Translations under genes and position numbers: made by a program | Assembly (NCBI RefSeq): GCF_014648435.1 | Contig: NZ_BMRC01000046.1 | Span: forward strand, 1-56,031 | Direction: 5' to 3' | DNA length: 56,031 nt | DNA from: Nonomuraea spiralis | GTDB taxonomy: Bacteria; Actinomycetota; Actinomycetes; Streptosporangiales; Streptosporangiaceae | Part shown: piece after piece, positions 35,527-43,088 of the stretch | How positions within the stretch are numbered: the stretch's first letter is position 1 | Layout of the letters: each line of letters opens with the position of its first letter | Notes under the pieces: model-generated | Database searches by the model: none | The model's input: only the letters and a program-made list of their open reading frames with translations | What the model was told of the DNA's origin: nothing

Positions 35527-35939
35527 CACCGGCGGGGGATCGGAGAACTGTCGGCGACAGGGAGCCCGGTTCCCCGCAGGTGGGGTTGTCGCGGAACACG
35601 TACGGCGGCAGGGGCGCGCGGGCTCCCCCAGCACATCGGGCCCGGTCACCCCGGTTCGCGGTGGGCAAGCCCGCGGACCGGGCGACCCGGCCCAGCTCCC
35701 GGCCACCCGGCCTCTCCCCCGACGCCGAGCCGGGCGACCTGGCCACCCGCCCCCTCCCCCGCCCCCAGGCCGGGCCGGGCCGCGGGGCATCCGCCGCCAG
35801 GGCGTACCACCCCCGGGCCACGCCTTGCCGCACGGAAGGCAGACGTCGGCCCCCACCGGCCCCTCGCCGCGCCCGGGCGGGGGCGTCCCGACGGGGGCGC
35901 GGGCGTCGGGGGTGATCGGTCTTGGGCCCTGTACACCAA
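35527..35939. other. Gene-free, extremely C-rich intergenic region
   Basis: About 410 bases with strong C-over-G skew on the plus strand in the middle part and no convincing coding frame. A short hairpin CTGTC-GGC-GACAG near 35548 may terminate the Fn3 gene. Antisense frames here are Arg/Pro/Gly low-complexity. Confidence 0.5.
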
Positions 35940-35958
35940 ACCAAGCGCTTGCTACGCT
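35940..35958 (+). promoter_or_regulatory. KstR2-like operator and leaderless promoter of the cholesterol oxidase operon
   Basis: Bases 35940-35953 read ACCAAGCGCTTGCT, fitting the 14-bp pattern AnCAAGnnCTTGnT that I recall for KstR2, the TetR regulator of late sterol catabolism in mycobacteria. The core CAAGCGCTTG is a perfect palindrome. It abuts a -10-like TACGCT (35953-35958), and the ATG is 7 bases further on, so the mRNA is probably leaderless and a bound repressor would block polymerase. Other TetR proteins use similar palindromes. Confidence 0.6.
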
Positions 35959-35964
35959 CCGCCC

Positions 35965-37047
35965 ATGATGTCCACCGTGGTGTGGGGTACCGGCAACGTC
36001 GGCCGCGCCGCCATCAGGGCCGTGGAGGCCCATCCCGACCTCAGTCTCGCCGCCGTCGTCGTGCACTCCCCGGACAAGGTCGGCCGCGACGCCGGCCAGC
36101 TCGCCGGTCTCGGCCGCGACCTCGGCGTCACCGCGACGGACGACCCCGCCGCCGTCCTGGCCACGCGCCCGAGGGCCGTCGTGTACGCCGCCTCCGGCGA
36201 CCTGCGTCCCGACGACGCGCTGGCCGACGTCGTCCGGGCGGTACGGGCCGGCGCCGTCGTCGTCACGCCCTCCCTGTACGCCCTCTACGACCAGCAGGGC
36301 GCCCCGCCCGAGCTGCGGGAGCACATGCTGGCCGCCGTCGCGGAGGGCGGCGGCTCGCTGTTCGCCTCCGGCATCGACCCCGGCTGGGGCAACGACGTGC
36401 TGCCCCTGCTGCTCAGCGGCCTCGGCTCGGTCGTGGACGCGATCCGCTGCCAGGAGATCTTCGACTACTCCGGCTACGACCGCCCGGACGCGGTCCGTGA
36501 CATGGTCGGCATGGGCCGCCCGATGGACTACGAGCCGCCGATGATCGCGCCGACCGTCCCGTCCATGGTGTGGGGCGGCCAGGTACGGCTGATGGCGCGG
36601 GCCCTCGGCGTCACGCTGGAGGAGATCCGCGAGGTCGTGGAGCGCCGCCCGCTCGACCGTACGGTGAGCACCGCTGGCATGGGCGTGTTCGAGGCCGGCA
36701 CCCAGGGCGCGGTGCGCTTCGAGGTGCAGGGCGTCGTCGAGGGCGTGCCGCGCATCGTGATCGAGCACGTCACCCGCATCCACTCCTCCTGCGCCCCCGA
36801 CTGGCCGCTCCCGCCGGACGGCGGCGACGGCGCCCACCGGGTGATCGTCGAGGGCCGTCCGCGCATCGAGGTCACGATCGAGGCCACCGACGAGGGCGGC
36901 AGCCGTTCGGCGGGCGGGAACGCCACCGCGGCCGGCCGGCTGGTGAACGCCATCGGCTGGCTCGCCGCCGCCCCGCCCGGCCTGTACGACGCGCTCGACG
37001 TCCCCCTGAGACCCGCGACCGGCCGGCTAGGAAGGAAGAACCCATGA
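35965..37047 (+). CDS. NAD(P)-dependent amine-dehydrogenase/DapB-like protein
   Basis: A 360-residue Rossmann-fold oxidoreductase. The N-terminus VVWGTGNVGRAAIRAVEAHP is the dinucleotide-binding loop; HSPDKVGRDAGQLAGLGRDLGV and SLFASGIDPGWGNDVLPL are typical of the dihydrodipicolinate-reductase-like group that includes 2,4-diaminopentanoate dehydrogenase. The exact substrate is unknown. Within the operon it overlaps the AhpD-like gene (ATGA at 37044), which overlaps the cholesterol oxidase gene, so a sterol-related redox role is suggested by context only. Start ATG 35965 (or the adjacent second ATG) has no Shine-Dalgarno, consistent with leaderless translation. Confidence 0.78.
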   Translation: MMSTVVWGTGNVGRAAIRAVEAHPDLSLAAVVVHSPDKVGRDAGQLAGLGRDLGVTATDDPAAVLATRPRAVVYAASGDLRPDDALADVVRAVRAGAVVVTPSLYALYDQQGAPPELREHMLAAVAEGGGSLFASGIDPGWGNDVLPLLLSGLGSVVDAIRCQEIFDYSGYDRPDAVRDMVGMGRPMDYEPPMIAPTVPSMVWGGQVRLMARALGVTLEEIREVVERRPLDRTVSTAGMGVFEAGTQGAVRFEVQGVVEGVPRIVIEHVTRIHSSCAPDWPLPPDGGDGAHRVIVEGRPRIEVTIEATDEGGSRSAGGNATAAGRLVNAIGWLAAAPPGLYDALDVPLRPATGRLGRKNP

Positions 37048-37595
37048 TCGTGGACGTCCCCGGAGGCAGGGACCCCATCGCGTACGTCTGGGGCGAGATG
37101 GTCCCCGGCATCGGCGCCGCCGCCTCGAAGTTCTCCCTGGCCGTCTACGCCCACACCACCCTCGGCCTGCGCGAGTTCGAGGCGGCCCGGCTGCGGATCG
37201 CGCAGATCAACGGGTGCGTCTTCTGCCTCGACTGGCGTACCGAGCGTGACGGCGTCAAGGTCGAGGACGGCTTCGCCGACGCGGTCGCCGCCTGGCGCAC
37301 CACGGACGCCTTCGACGCGCGCACCCGGCTCGCCGCCGAGTACGCCGAGCGGTACGCCCTGGACCACCACGGGCTCGACGAGGAGTTCTGGTCCCGGATG
37401 ACCGAGCACTACAGCGAGAACGAGATCGTGGAACTGAGCATGAGCATCGGTTCCTGGTGGGCTTTCGGCCGGCTCAACCACGTGCTGGGTCTCGACACGG
37501 CCTGCATGCTGACCGACGGCCCCTCACCCTCCGTAAAGCCGACCGCCGTCAACCCGACGGCCGTCAAAGCGACCGAGCGAGGGCACGTGACATGA
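37044..37595 (+). CDS. Carboxymuconolactone decarboxylase/AhpD-like protein
   Basis: A 183-residue helical protein of the CMD/AhpD superfamily, recognised by RLRIAQINGCVFCLDWRTER (about 50-69) with the redox-type CxxC. In AhpD-like proteins a His normally follows at CxxCxxxH; here the position is Arg, so classical AhpD peroxidase chemistry is doubtful. GGAAGGA lies upstream and the start overlaps the preceding stop. The C-terminal tail is a Pro/Thr/Val repeat-like extension (KPTAVNPTAVKAT). It overlaps the cholesterol oxidase start (ATGA at 37592). Confidence 0.78.
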   Translation: MIVDVPGGRDPIAYVWGEMVPGIGAAASKFSLAVYAHTTLGLREFEAARLRIAQINGCVFCLDWRTERDGVKVEDGFADAVAAWRTTDAFDARTRLAAEYAERYALDHHGLDEEFWSRMTEHYSENEIVELSMSIGSWWAFGRLNHVLGLDTACMLTDGPSPSVKPTAVNPTAVKATERGHVT

Positions 37596-39193
37596 ACCCC
37601 AGCCGCCGCACCTTCATCGCCACAGGCGCCTCCCTCCTGGGCGCCGCCGTCCTGCCCGGCCGCGCCGCCGCCGCGGGCACCGCCGCCGCCGGTCCGATCG
37701 CGGACGGCGCCCGCGTCCCCGTCCTGGTGATCGGCACCGGGTACGGCGGCTCGGTGGCCGCCCTGCGCCTGGCCCAGGCGGGCGTCGAGGTGCACATGAT
37801 CGAGATGGGCATGGCCTGGGACACCCCCGGCTCCGACGGGAAGATCTTCTGCAACACCCGCGAGCCCGACTACCGCTCCTACTGGCTGCGCACCAGGACC
37901 AAGGCGCCGCTCAACTACTTCCTCGGCTTCCCCATCGACCGGGACATCCCCCGCCACACCGGCATCCTGGACGCCGAGGAGTTCGCCGGCATCACCGTCT
38001 ACCAGGGCCGCGGCGTCGGCGGCGGTTCCCTGGTCAACGGCGGTATGGCGGTCACGCCCAAGCGCGAGAACTTCGCCGCCGTGCTGCCGTCGGTCGACGC
38101 CGACGAGATGTACGGCGTCTACTACCCGCGCGCCAACTCCGGCCTCGGCGTCGGCCTGGTGGACCCGGCCTGGTTCGACACCACCGCCTGCTACCAGTAC
38201 GCCCGCGTCGGCCGCAAGCACGCCCAGCGCTCCGGCTTCCCGTTCACCTTCGTGCCCGACGTGTACGACTGGGACTACATGAAGCAGGAGGCGGCCGGCA
38301 CCGTACCCCAGTCGGCGCTGGCCGGCGAGATCCTCTACGGCAACAACCAGGGCAAGAAGTCCCTGCAGAAGACGTATCTCGCGCGGGCCAGGGCGACCGG
38401 CAAGGTGACGATCTCGCCGCTGCACCAGGTCACCTCGGTCGCCCCGGCGGCGGGCGGCGGCTACACCGTACGGATCGACCAGCTCGCCACCGACGGCTCG
38501 GTCACCGCCGCCAAGACCGTCACGGCGACCCGGGTGTTCTTCGCCGCGGGCAGCGTCGGCACCAGCAAGCTGCTGGTCAAGCTGAAGGCCACCGGCGCGC
38601 TGCCCGGCCTGGACGACGAGGTCGGCAAGGGCTGGGGCGACAACGGCAACGTCATGTGCGGCCGGGCCAACCACCTGTGGGACCCGACCGGCAAGCTGCA
38701 GTCGGCCATCCCGTGCGCGGGCATCGACAACTGGTCGGCCGGGGGCGCGTTCGCCGAGGTCGCGCCGCTGCCGACCGGCATCGAGACGTACGCCTCGTTC
38801 TACCTGTCGATCACCAACACGCCGCACCGCGCGCAGTTCTCCTGGAACGCCGCGACCGGCAAGGTGGACCTGAGCTGGCAGACGGCGTGGAAGCAGACGT
38901 CCATCGACATGGCCAAGACGATCTTCGACAAGATCAACGCCAAGGAGGGGACGATCTACCGCACCGACCTGTTCGGCGTGTACAAGATCTGGGGCGACCA
39001 CCTCACCTACCACCCGCTCGGCGGCGCGGTGCTCAACAGGGCCACCGACAACTACGGCCGCCTGGCCGGCCACCCCGGCCTGTACGTCATCGACGGCTCG
39101 CTGATCCCCGGCAACACCACCGTGAACCCGTTCGTCACCATCACGGCGCTGGCCGAGCGGAACATCGAGAAGATCATCGCCACCGACCTCTGA
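37592..39193 (+). CDS. Cholesterol oxidase, FAD-dependent GMC type, Tat-exported
   Basis: Oxidises and isomerises cholesterol to cholest-4-en-3-one with O2, outside the cytoplasm. It has 533 residues. A twin-arginine signal (SRRTFIATGASLLGAAVLPG) is followed by the FAD-binding motif VLVIGTGYGGSVAALRLAQAG and its distal acid (MIEMG). GRGVGGGSLVNGGM is the conserved FAD-domain segment. The C-terminus has the HLTYHPLGGAV histidine and the VNPFVTITALAERN asparagine, corresponding to the catalytic His and Asn of Streptomyces and Brevibacterium class I enzymes. It is the last gene of a three-gene coupled operon behind a KstR2-like site. A perfect hairpin follows. Confidence 0.9.
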   Translation: MNPSRRTFIATGASLLGAAVLPGRAAAAGTAAAGPIADGARVPVLVIGTGYGGSVAALRLAQAGVEVHMIEMGMAWDTPGSDGKIFCNTREPDYRSYWLRTRTKAPLNYFLGFPIDRDIPRHTGILDAEEFAGITVYQGRGVGGGSLVNGGMAVTPKRENFAAVLPSVDADEMYGVYYPRANSGLGVGLVDPAWFDTTACYQYARVGRKHAQRSGFPFTFVPDVYDWDYMKQEAAGTVPQSALAGEILYGNNQGKKSLQKTYLARARATGKVTISPLHQVTSVAPAAGGGYTVRIDQLATDGSVTAAKTVTATRVFFAAGSVGTSKLLVKLKATGALPGLDDEVGKGWGDNGNVMCGRANHLWDPTGKLQSAIPCAGIDNWSAGGAFAEVAPLPTGIETYASFYLSITNTPHRAQFSWNAATGKVDLSWQTAWKQTSIDMAKTIFDKINAKEGTIYRTDLFGVYKIWGDHLTYHPLGGAVLNRATDNYGRLAGHPGLYVIDGSLIPGNTTVNPFVTITALAERNIEKIIATDL

Positions 39194-39208
39194 TCATCGC
39201 CACCGACC
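39172..39208 (+). repeat. 20-bp-offset tandem duplication across the cholesterol oxidase stop
   Basis: GATCATCGCCACCGACC occurs at 39172-39188 and 39192-39208, spanning the end of the coding sequence. A small slippage duplication that leaves the protein end unchanged. Confidence 0.8.
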
Positions 39209-39220
39209 CTTGGCGGAGGG

Positions 39221-39237
39221 TTTGCCGAAACGGCAAA
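39221..39237 (+). terminator. Hairpin after cholesterol oxidase
   Basis: TTTGCCG-AAA-CGGCAAA, a perfect 7-bp stem 28 bases beyond the stop. Could equally be an operator for the next gene. Confidence 0.5.
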
Positions 39238-39310
39238 GGAGTTTGCGGGCGGCCGGACGGCCCGCGCATGATCCTGGTGACAGGCCAGGAATCACGTGCG
39301 TGGAGGATCG

Positions 39311-40291
39311 ATGTCGCAGCTCACCCCGGTCGCCGAGGGCATCCACCGCCTGGTCCCCTCCCCCGCCGGCCGCGTGCATCTCGTGGAGGCGGGCGAGGGG
39401 CCGCTGGTGCTGCTGGTGCACGGGTTCCCCGAGTCCTGGTACTCCTGGCGGCACCAGCTCCCGGCGCTGGCCGCGGCCGGTTACCGGGCGGTCGCGGTGG
39501 ACGTGCGCGGTTACGGGCGCTCGTCCAGGCCGGCGGACGTGGCCGCGTACCGGATGACCGAGCTGGTCGAGGACGGCGTGGCCGTGGTGCGGGCGCTGGG
39601 CGAGCGGTCGGCGGTGATCGTGGGCCACGACTGGGGCGCGGGCATCGCCGCCGACAGCGCCCTGCTCCGGCCGGACGTCTTCCGCGCGGTCGCCATGCTC
39701 AGCGTGCCGTACGTGCCGCGCGGCGGGCCGCGTCCCAGCGAGGCGTTCGCCGCCATGGGCGGGACGGACGAGTTCTACGTCAGCTACTTCCAGACCCCCG
39801 GCCGGGCCGAGGCCGAGATCGAGCCGGACGTGCGCGGCTGGCTGGCGGGCATGTACGCGGCCCTGTCGGCCGACACCATGCCCGGCCCCGGCGCGCCCGA
39901 CCCGCACTTCGTGGCCCCGGGCGGCCGGCTGCGCGACCGGTTCCCCGAGGGCCGGCTACCGGGCTGGCTCGGCGCGGCCGACCTCGACTTCTACGCCGCC
40001 GAGTTCGAGCGCACCGGCCTGACCGGCGCGCTCAACCGCTACCGCAACATGGACCGCGACTGGTCCGACCTCGCCCCGTACGACGGCGCGCCCGTCACCC
40101 AGCCGTCCCTGTTCATCGGCGGCGCCCAGGACGCCACCACCAGATGGCTGGCCGACGCCGTGGACGCCTTCCCCGCCACCCTGCCGGGCCTGGTCTCCTC
40201 CCATCTCCTGGACGACTGCGGCCACTGGGTCCAGCAGGAACGCCCCAACGAGGTCAACGGCCTCCTCCTCGACTGGCTCACCCAGCTGTGA
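39311..40291 (+). CDS. Alpha/beta hydrolase, epoxide-hydrolase-like
   Basis: A 326-residue cytoplasmic hydrolase. The oxyanion-hole motif VHGFPESWYSW (about 37-47), the nucleophile elbow VGHDWGAG with Asp as nucleophile (about 102-109), and a late His in DDCGHWVQQERP complete a catalytic set typical of epoxide hydrolases and haloalkane dehalogenase relatives. Two Tyr residues in the cap (FYVSYF and LNRYRN) could be the epoxide-activating pair. ATG 39311 has GGAGG 4 bases upstream. It follows the cholesterol oxidase gene on the same strand but after a hairpin, so it is probably a separate unit. Convergent with secDF. Confidence 0.87.
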   Translation: MSQLTPVAEGIHRLVPSPAGRVHLVEAGEGPLVLLVHGFPESWYSWRHQLPALAAAGYRAVAVDVRGYGRSSRPADVAAYRMTELVEDGVAVVRALGERSAVIVGHDWGAGIAADSALLRPDVFRAVAMLSVPYVPRGGPRPSEAFAAMGGTDEFYVSYFQTPGRAEAEIEPDVRGWLAGMYAALSADTMPGPGAPDPHFVAPGGRLRDRFPEGRLPGWLGAADLDFYAAEFERTGLTGALNRYRNMDRDWSDLAPYDGAPVTQPSLFIGGAQDATTRWLADAVDAFPATLPGLVSSHLLDDCGHWVQQERPNEVNGLLLDWLTQL

Positions 40292-40297
40292 GGCGGC

Positions 40298-40328
40298 GCC
40301 GCGGGCCCGCGCCGGGCGGGCCCGCGGC
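40298..40328. terminator. Bidirectional terminator between hydrolase and secDF
   Basis: GCCGCGGGCCCG (40298-40309) and CGGGCCCGCGGC (40317-40328): a perfect 12-bp stem with a 7-base loop between convergent genes. Confidence 0.8.
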
Positions 40329-40331
40329 CGG

Positions 40332-42569
40332 TCACAACACGGCTCCCGAACCCTCGCGGGGCCGCCGCGCGGACTTGGGAGCGGGGGGCTGCGGGGCGGG
40401 ACGGCGGTCGTACCGGGCGAGCCCGATGGCGGCGGGACCCGCCACGAACGACGACGTCAGCGTGCCCACCACGATCCCGGTGACCAGCGCGATCGCGAAG
40501 TCGCGCAGCGAGTCGCCGCCGAAGACGGCCAGCGCGACCAGCACGAACAGCGCGCCGAGCCCGGTGTTGACGGTCCGCGGCACGGTCTGCAGGATCGCCT
40601 TGTTCACCGCCTCGGCCAGCGGCGCGGTCCGGCGCGCGGCCCACAGCTCCCGCACCCGGTCGAACACCACCACCTTGTCGTTGACCGAGTAGCCGACCAC
40701 GGTCAGCATCGCGGCGAGGAAGACGCCGTCCACCGGCTTGCCGAGCCAGGCGAACAGCCCGAGGACGACGGCCAGGTCCACCACCAGGGCCAGCACGGTC
40801 GCCGTGCCGAACGTCCAGCGGAACCGCACCGCCAGGTACACCAGCTGCGCCGCCACGGCCACGCCGAGCGCGATGACGGCGTTGCGGCGCAGCTCCTCGC
40901 CCAGCGTGGGGCCGATGAACTCGTCGCGCTGCTTGGTCACCTCGCCCGCCTGCGCCTCCAGCGCGGCCTGGATCTTGGCCGGGTCGAGCTGCCCCGCCCG
41001 TACGGCCACGCCGTCGGCGGTGGCCTGCACGACCGCGCCCGGATAACCGGCCCTGGCCACGATCTCCCGGGCGGTGTCGGCCTCGACCGGCCTGGACGTG
41101 CCGAACTCCACGAGCCGGCCCCCGGTGAACTCCACCCCGAAGTCCAGCCCTCGCACGAACAGCCCGGCCAGCGCCGCCACGACCAGGCCGCCCGCGACCG
41201 CCAGCCACATCTTCCTGGCCTTCATGAGCTGCGGGTCGCGGCGGGCCAGCCACGTCCTGACCGCGCCGGCGGAGCCGAGGCCGGAAAGGCGCGGCCCGAT
41301 CCGGCCCATGACGGCCTGGGTGAGCACGCGGGTGATCAGCATGGCCGACACCAGCGAGGCGATCACGCCGACCGCCAGCGTCACGCCGAACCCCTTGACC
41401 GGACCGGAGGCCAGCCAGAACAGCAGCCCGGCGGCGATGAGCGTGGTGACGTTGGAGTCGGCGATGGCGCTCCAGGCGTTCTTGAAGCCCCGGTTCAGCG
41501 CGGGCGCCAGACCGCGCCCGGGGGCCAGGGCGTACTCCTCCCTGGCGCGTTCGAAGACCAGCACGTTGGCGTCCACCGCCATGCCGATGGCCAGCACGAA
41601 TCCGGCCAGTCCCGGCAACGTGAACGTCGCCCCCATCGCCACCAGCGCGGCGTAGGAGATCAGGCCGTAGCAGGTCAGCGCGATCGCGGCGAGCAGGCCG
41701 GACAGGCGGTAGACGGCGATGATGAACAGGGCGGTCAGCACCAGCCCGACGACGGCCGCCTTGACGCTGGCCTCGACGGCGGCGGCGCCCAGCGTGGGGC
41801 CGACCGTCCGCTGCTCGACCAGGTCGAGCGGCACGGGCAGCGCGCCGCCCTTGATCAGCACGGCCAGATCGCGGGCCTCCTCGTGGGTGAAGGACCCGGT
41901 GATCTCGGTGCTGCCGCCGGGGATGCCGGTGCCGCACGGCACGGACGGATCGACCTGCGGCGAGGAGATGACCTTCTTGTCCAGCACGATGGCCACGCGC
42001 CGCTTGGGGTCGCCCGCCTGCTGGCAGGCGGCCGTGCCGGTCAGCCGCTGCCAGGCGGCGGCGTCGCGGAAGTCGACCGTGACCCACCAGCCGGGCCCGC
42101 GTTGCGGGTCGCTGCGCTCGGTGGCGTCGCTGACGCCGTCGCCGCTGACCGCCACCGGGCCGAGCGCGAGGTGCCGGCCGCTCTCGTCGGGCAGCGCGCC
42201 GGCGTCCCCCGCCTGGGCCTCGCCCGTGACGGAGTGGAAGGCGAGCTGCGCGGTACGGCCGATGACCTCGGCCGCCTTGGCCGGGTCGAGCACGCCGGGC
42301 AGCTCGACGATGATCCGCTTCTCGCCGGAGCGGACCAGGGTGGGATCGACGACCCCCAGCGCGTCCGCCCGGCGGCGGAGCACGTCGAGGGCGCGGTCGG
42401 TGGCCGAGGAGTCGGCCTTGACCGTCGGTGAGTCTCTGGCCTCGAAGACGAGCTGGGTACCGCCACGCAGGTCGAGGCCGAGGCGTGGCGTGGCGGTGAG
42501 GGACAGGATGATCGAGGTCGCGATGACGGCGAACGCCGCCAGCGCGCGCCACATGGGCGCACGTGACAT
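40332..42569 (-). CDS. secDF: SecDF fusion protein-export subunit
   Basis: A 745-residue membrane protein that uses the proton gradient to help pull proteins released by SecYEG. The SecD half has the start GLDLRGGTQLVFEARD, a periplasmic P1 domain (RRRADALGVVDPTLVRSG) and the ALPVPLDLVEQRTVGPTLG and GLAGFVLAIGMAVDANVLVFER blocks; the SecF half has FGVEFTGGRLVEF, LTVVGYSVNDKVVVFDRVRE and VNTGLGALFVLVALAVFGGDSLRDFA. About 12 transmembrane helices. It may be an accessory copy: the housekeeping actinobacterial secD and secF are usually separate genes, and none of their usual neighbours are here. A small secreted-protein gene lies 38 bases upstream on the same strand. Confidence 0.92.
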   Translation of the reverse strand: MSRAPMWRALAAFAVIATSIILSLTATPRLGLDLRGGTQLVFEARDSPTVKADSSATDRALDVLRRRADALGVVDPTLVRSGEKRIIVELPGVLDPAKAAEVIGRTAQLAFHSVTGEAQAGDAGALPDESGRHLALGPVAVSGDGVSDATERSDPQRGPGWWVTVDFRDAAAWQRLTGTAACQQAGDPKRRVAIVLDKKVISSPQVDPSVPCGTGIPGGSTEITGSFTHEEARDLAVLIKGGALPVPLDLVEQRTVGPTLGAAAVEASVKAAVVGLVLTALFIIAVYRLSGLLAAIALTCYGLISYAALVAMGATFTLPGLAGFVLAIGMAVDANVLVFERAREEYALAPGRGLAPALNRGFKNAWSAIADSNVTTLIAAGLLFWLASGPVKGFGVTLAVGVIASLVSAMLITRVLTQAVMGRIGPRLSGLGSAGAVRTWLARRDPQLMKARKMWLAVAGGLVVAALAGLFVRGLDFGVEFTGGRLVEFGTSRPVEADTAREIVARAGYPGAVVQATADGVAVRAGQLDPAKIQAALEAQAGEVTKQRDEFIGPTLGEELRRNAVIALGVAVAAQLVYLAVRFRWTFGTATVLALVVDLAVVLGLFAWLGKPVDGVFLAAMLTVVGYSVNDKVVVFDRVRELWAARRTAPLAEAVNKAILQTVPRTVNTGLGALFVLVALAVFGGDSLRDFAIALVTGIVVGTLTSSFVAGPAAIGLARYDRRPAPQPPAPKSARRPREGSGAVL

Positions 42570-42607
42570 GAGGCCTCCACAGGCTCAGGTGTGCGGAAGA
42601 GGGATCT

Positions 42608-43033
42608 TCAGAGCACCGTGGAGGGCGGAGCGCGGGCCGCCGGCGCGCCCTGCGGGCGGTCGGCGGCGGAACGGGAGACGAGCGGCCGTACGACGGCCGT
42701 CCAGGAGGGACGCGGCCGGGCCGGACCGGCGGCGGGCAACGCCTGCCCGGCGGGCCCCGCCTGGTCGTGCCCGGACGGCCTGGCCTGGGCGAGCGGCTGC
42801 GGCGGCGGCGTGGAACGGAGACTGGCGGCGGCGGGCCGGTGGGCCTCCGCCCGGACGACCGTCTGGACCGACGCCCGGACCGGCGCCTCAGCCGGTGTCT
42901 GGGCCGGTGTCTGAGCCGCCGCCTGGGCCGGGGCCGTGACGGCCGCGACCTGGGAGGCGATCTCGCCGTGGCCGATCGCGGGGAGCAGCCACGACAGGAC
43001 GAGGAGCAGCGCGGCGGGCACTCTGGTGCGCAC
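42608..43033 (-). CDS. Small Ala/Pro-rich exported protein
   Basis: A 141-residue protein of unknown function. GTG 43033 is preceded by a perfect AAGGAGG at ideal spacing, the best reason to believe it. A short signal-like helix (VPAALLLVLSWLLPAIG) is followed by low-complexity Ala/Pro/Gln/Arg sequence (QTPAQTPAEAP and similar). It sits 38 bases before secDF and is probably co-transcribed, but no functional link is visible. Confidence 0.5.
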   Translation of the reverse strand: MRTRVPAALLLVLSWLLPAIGHGEIASQVAAVTAPAQAAAQTPAQTPAEAPVRASVQTVVRAEAHRPAAASLRSTPPPQPLAQARPSGHDQAGPAGQALPAAGPARPRPSWTAVVRPLVSRSAADRPQGAPAARAPPSTVL

Positions 43034-43088
43034 GTCGCCTCCTTCCCCCGTTGCCGTCGCCCCCTACCGTAGCCGCCGCCGCGGCCCG

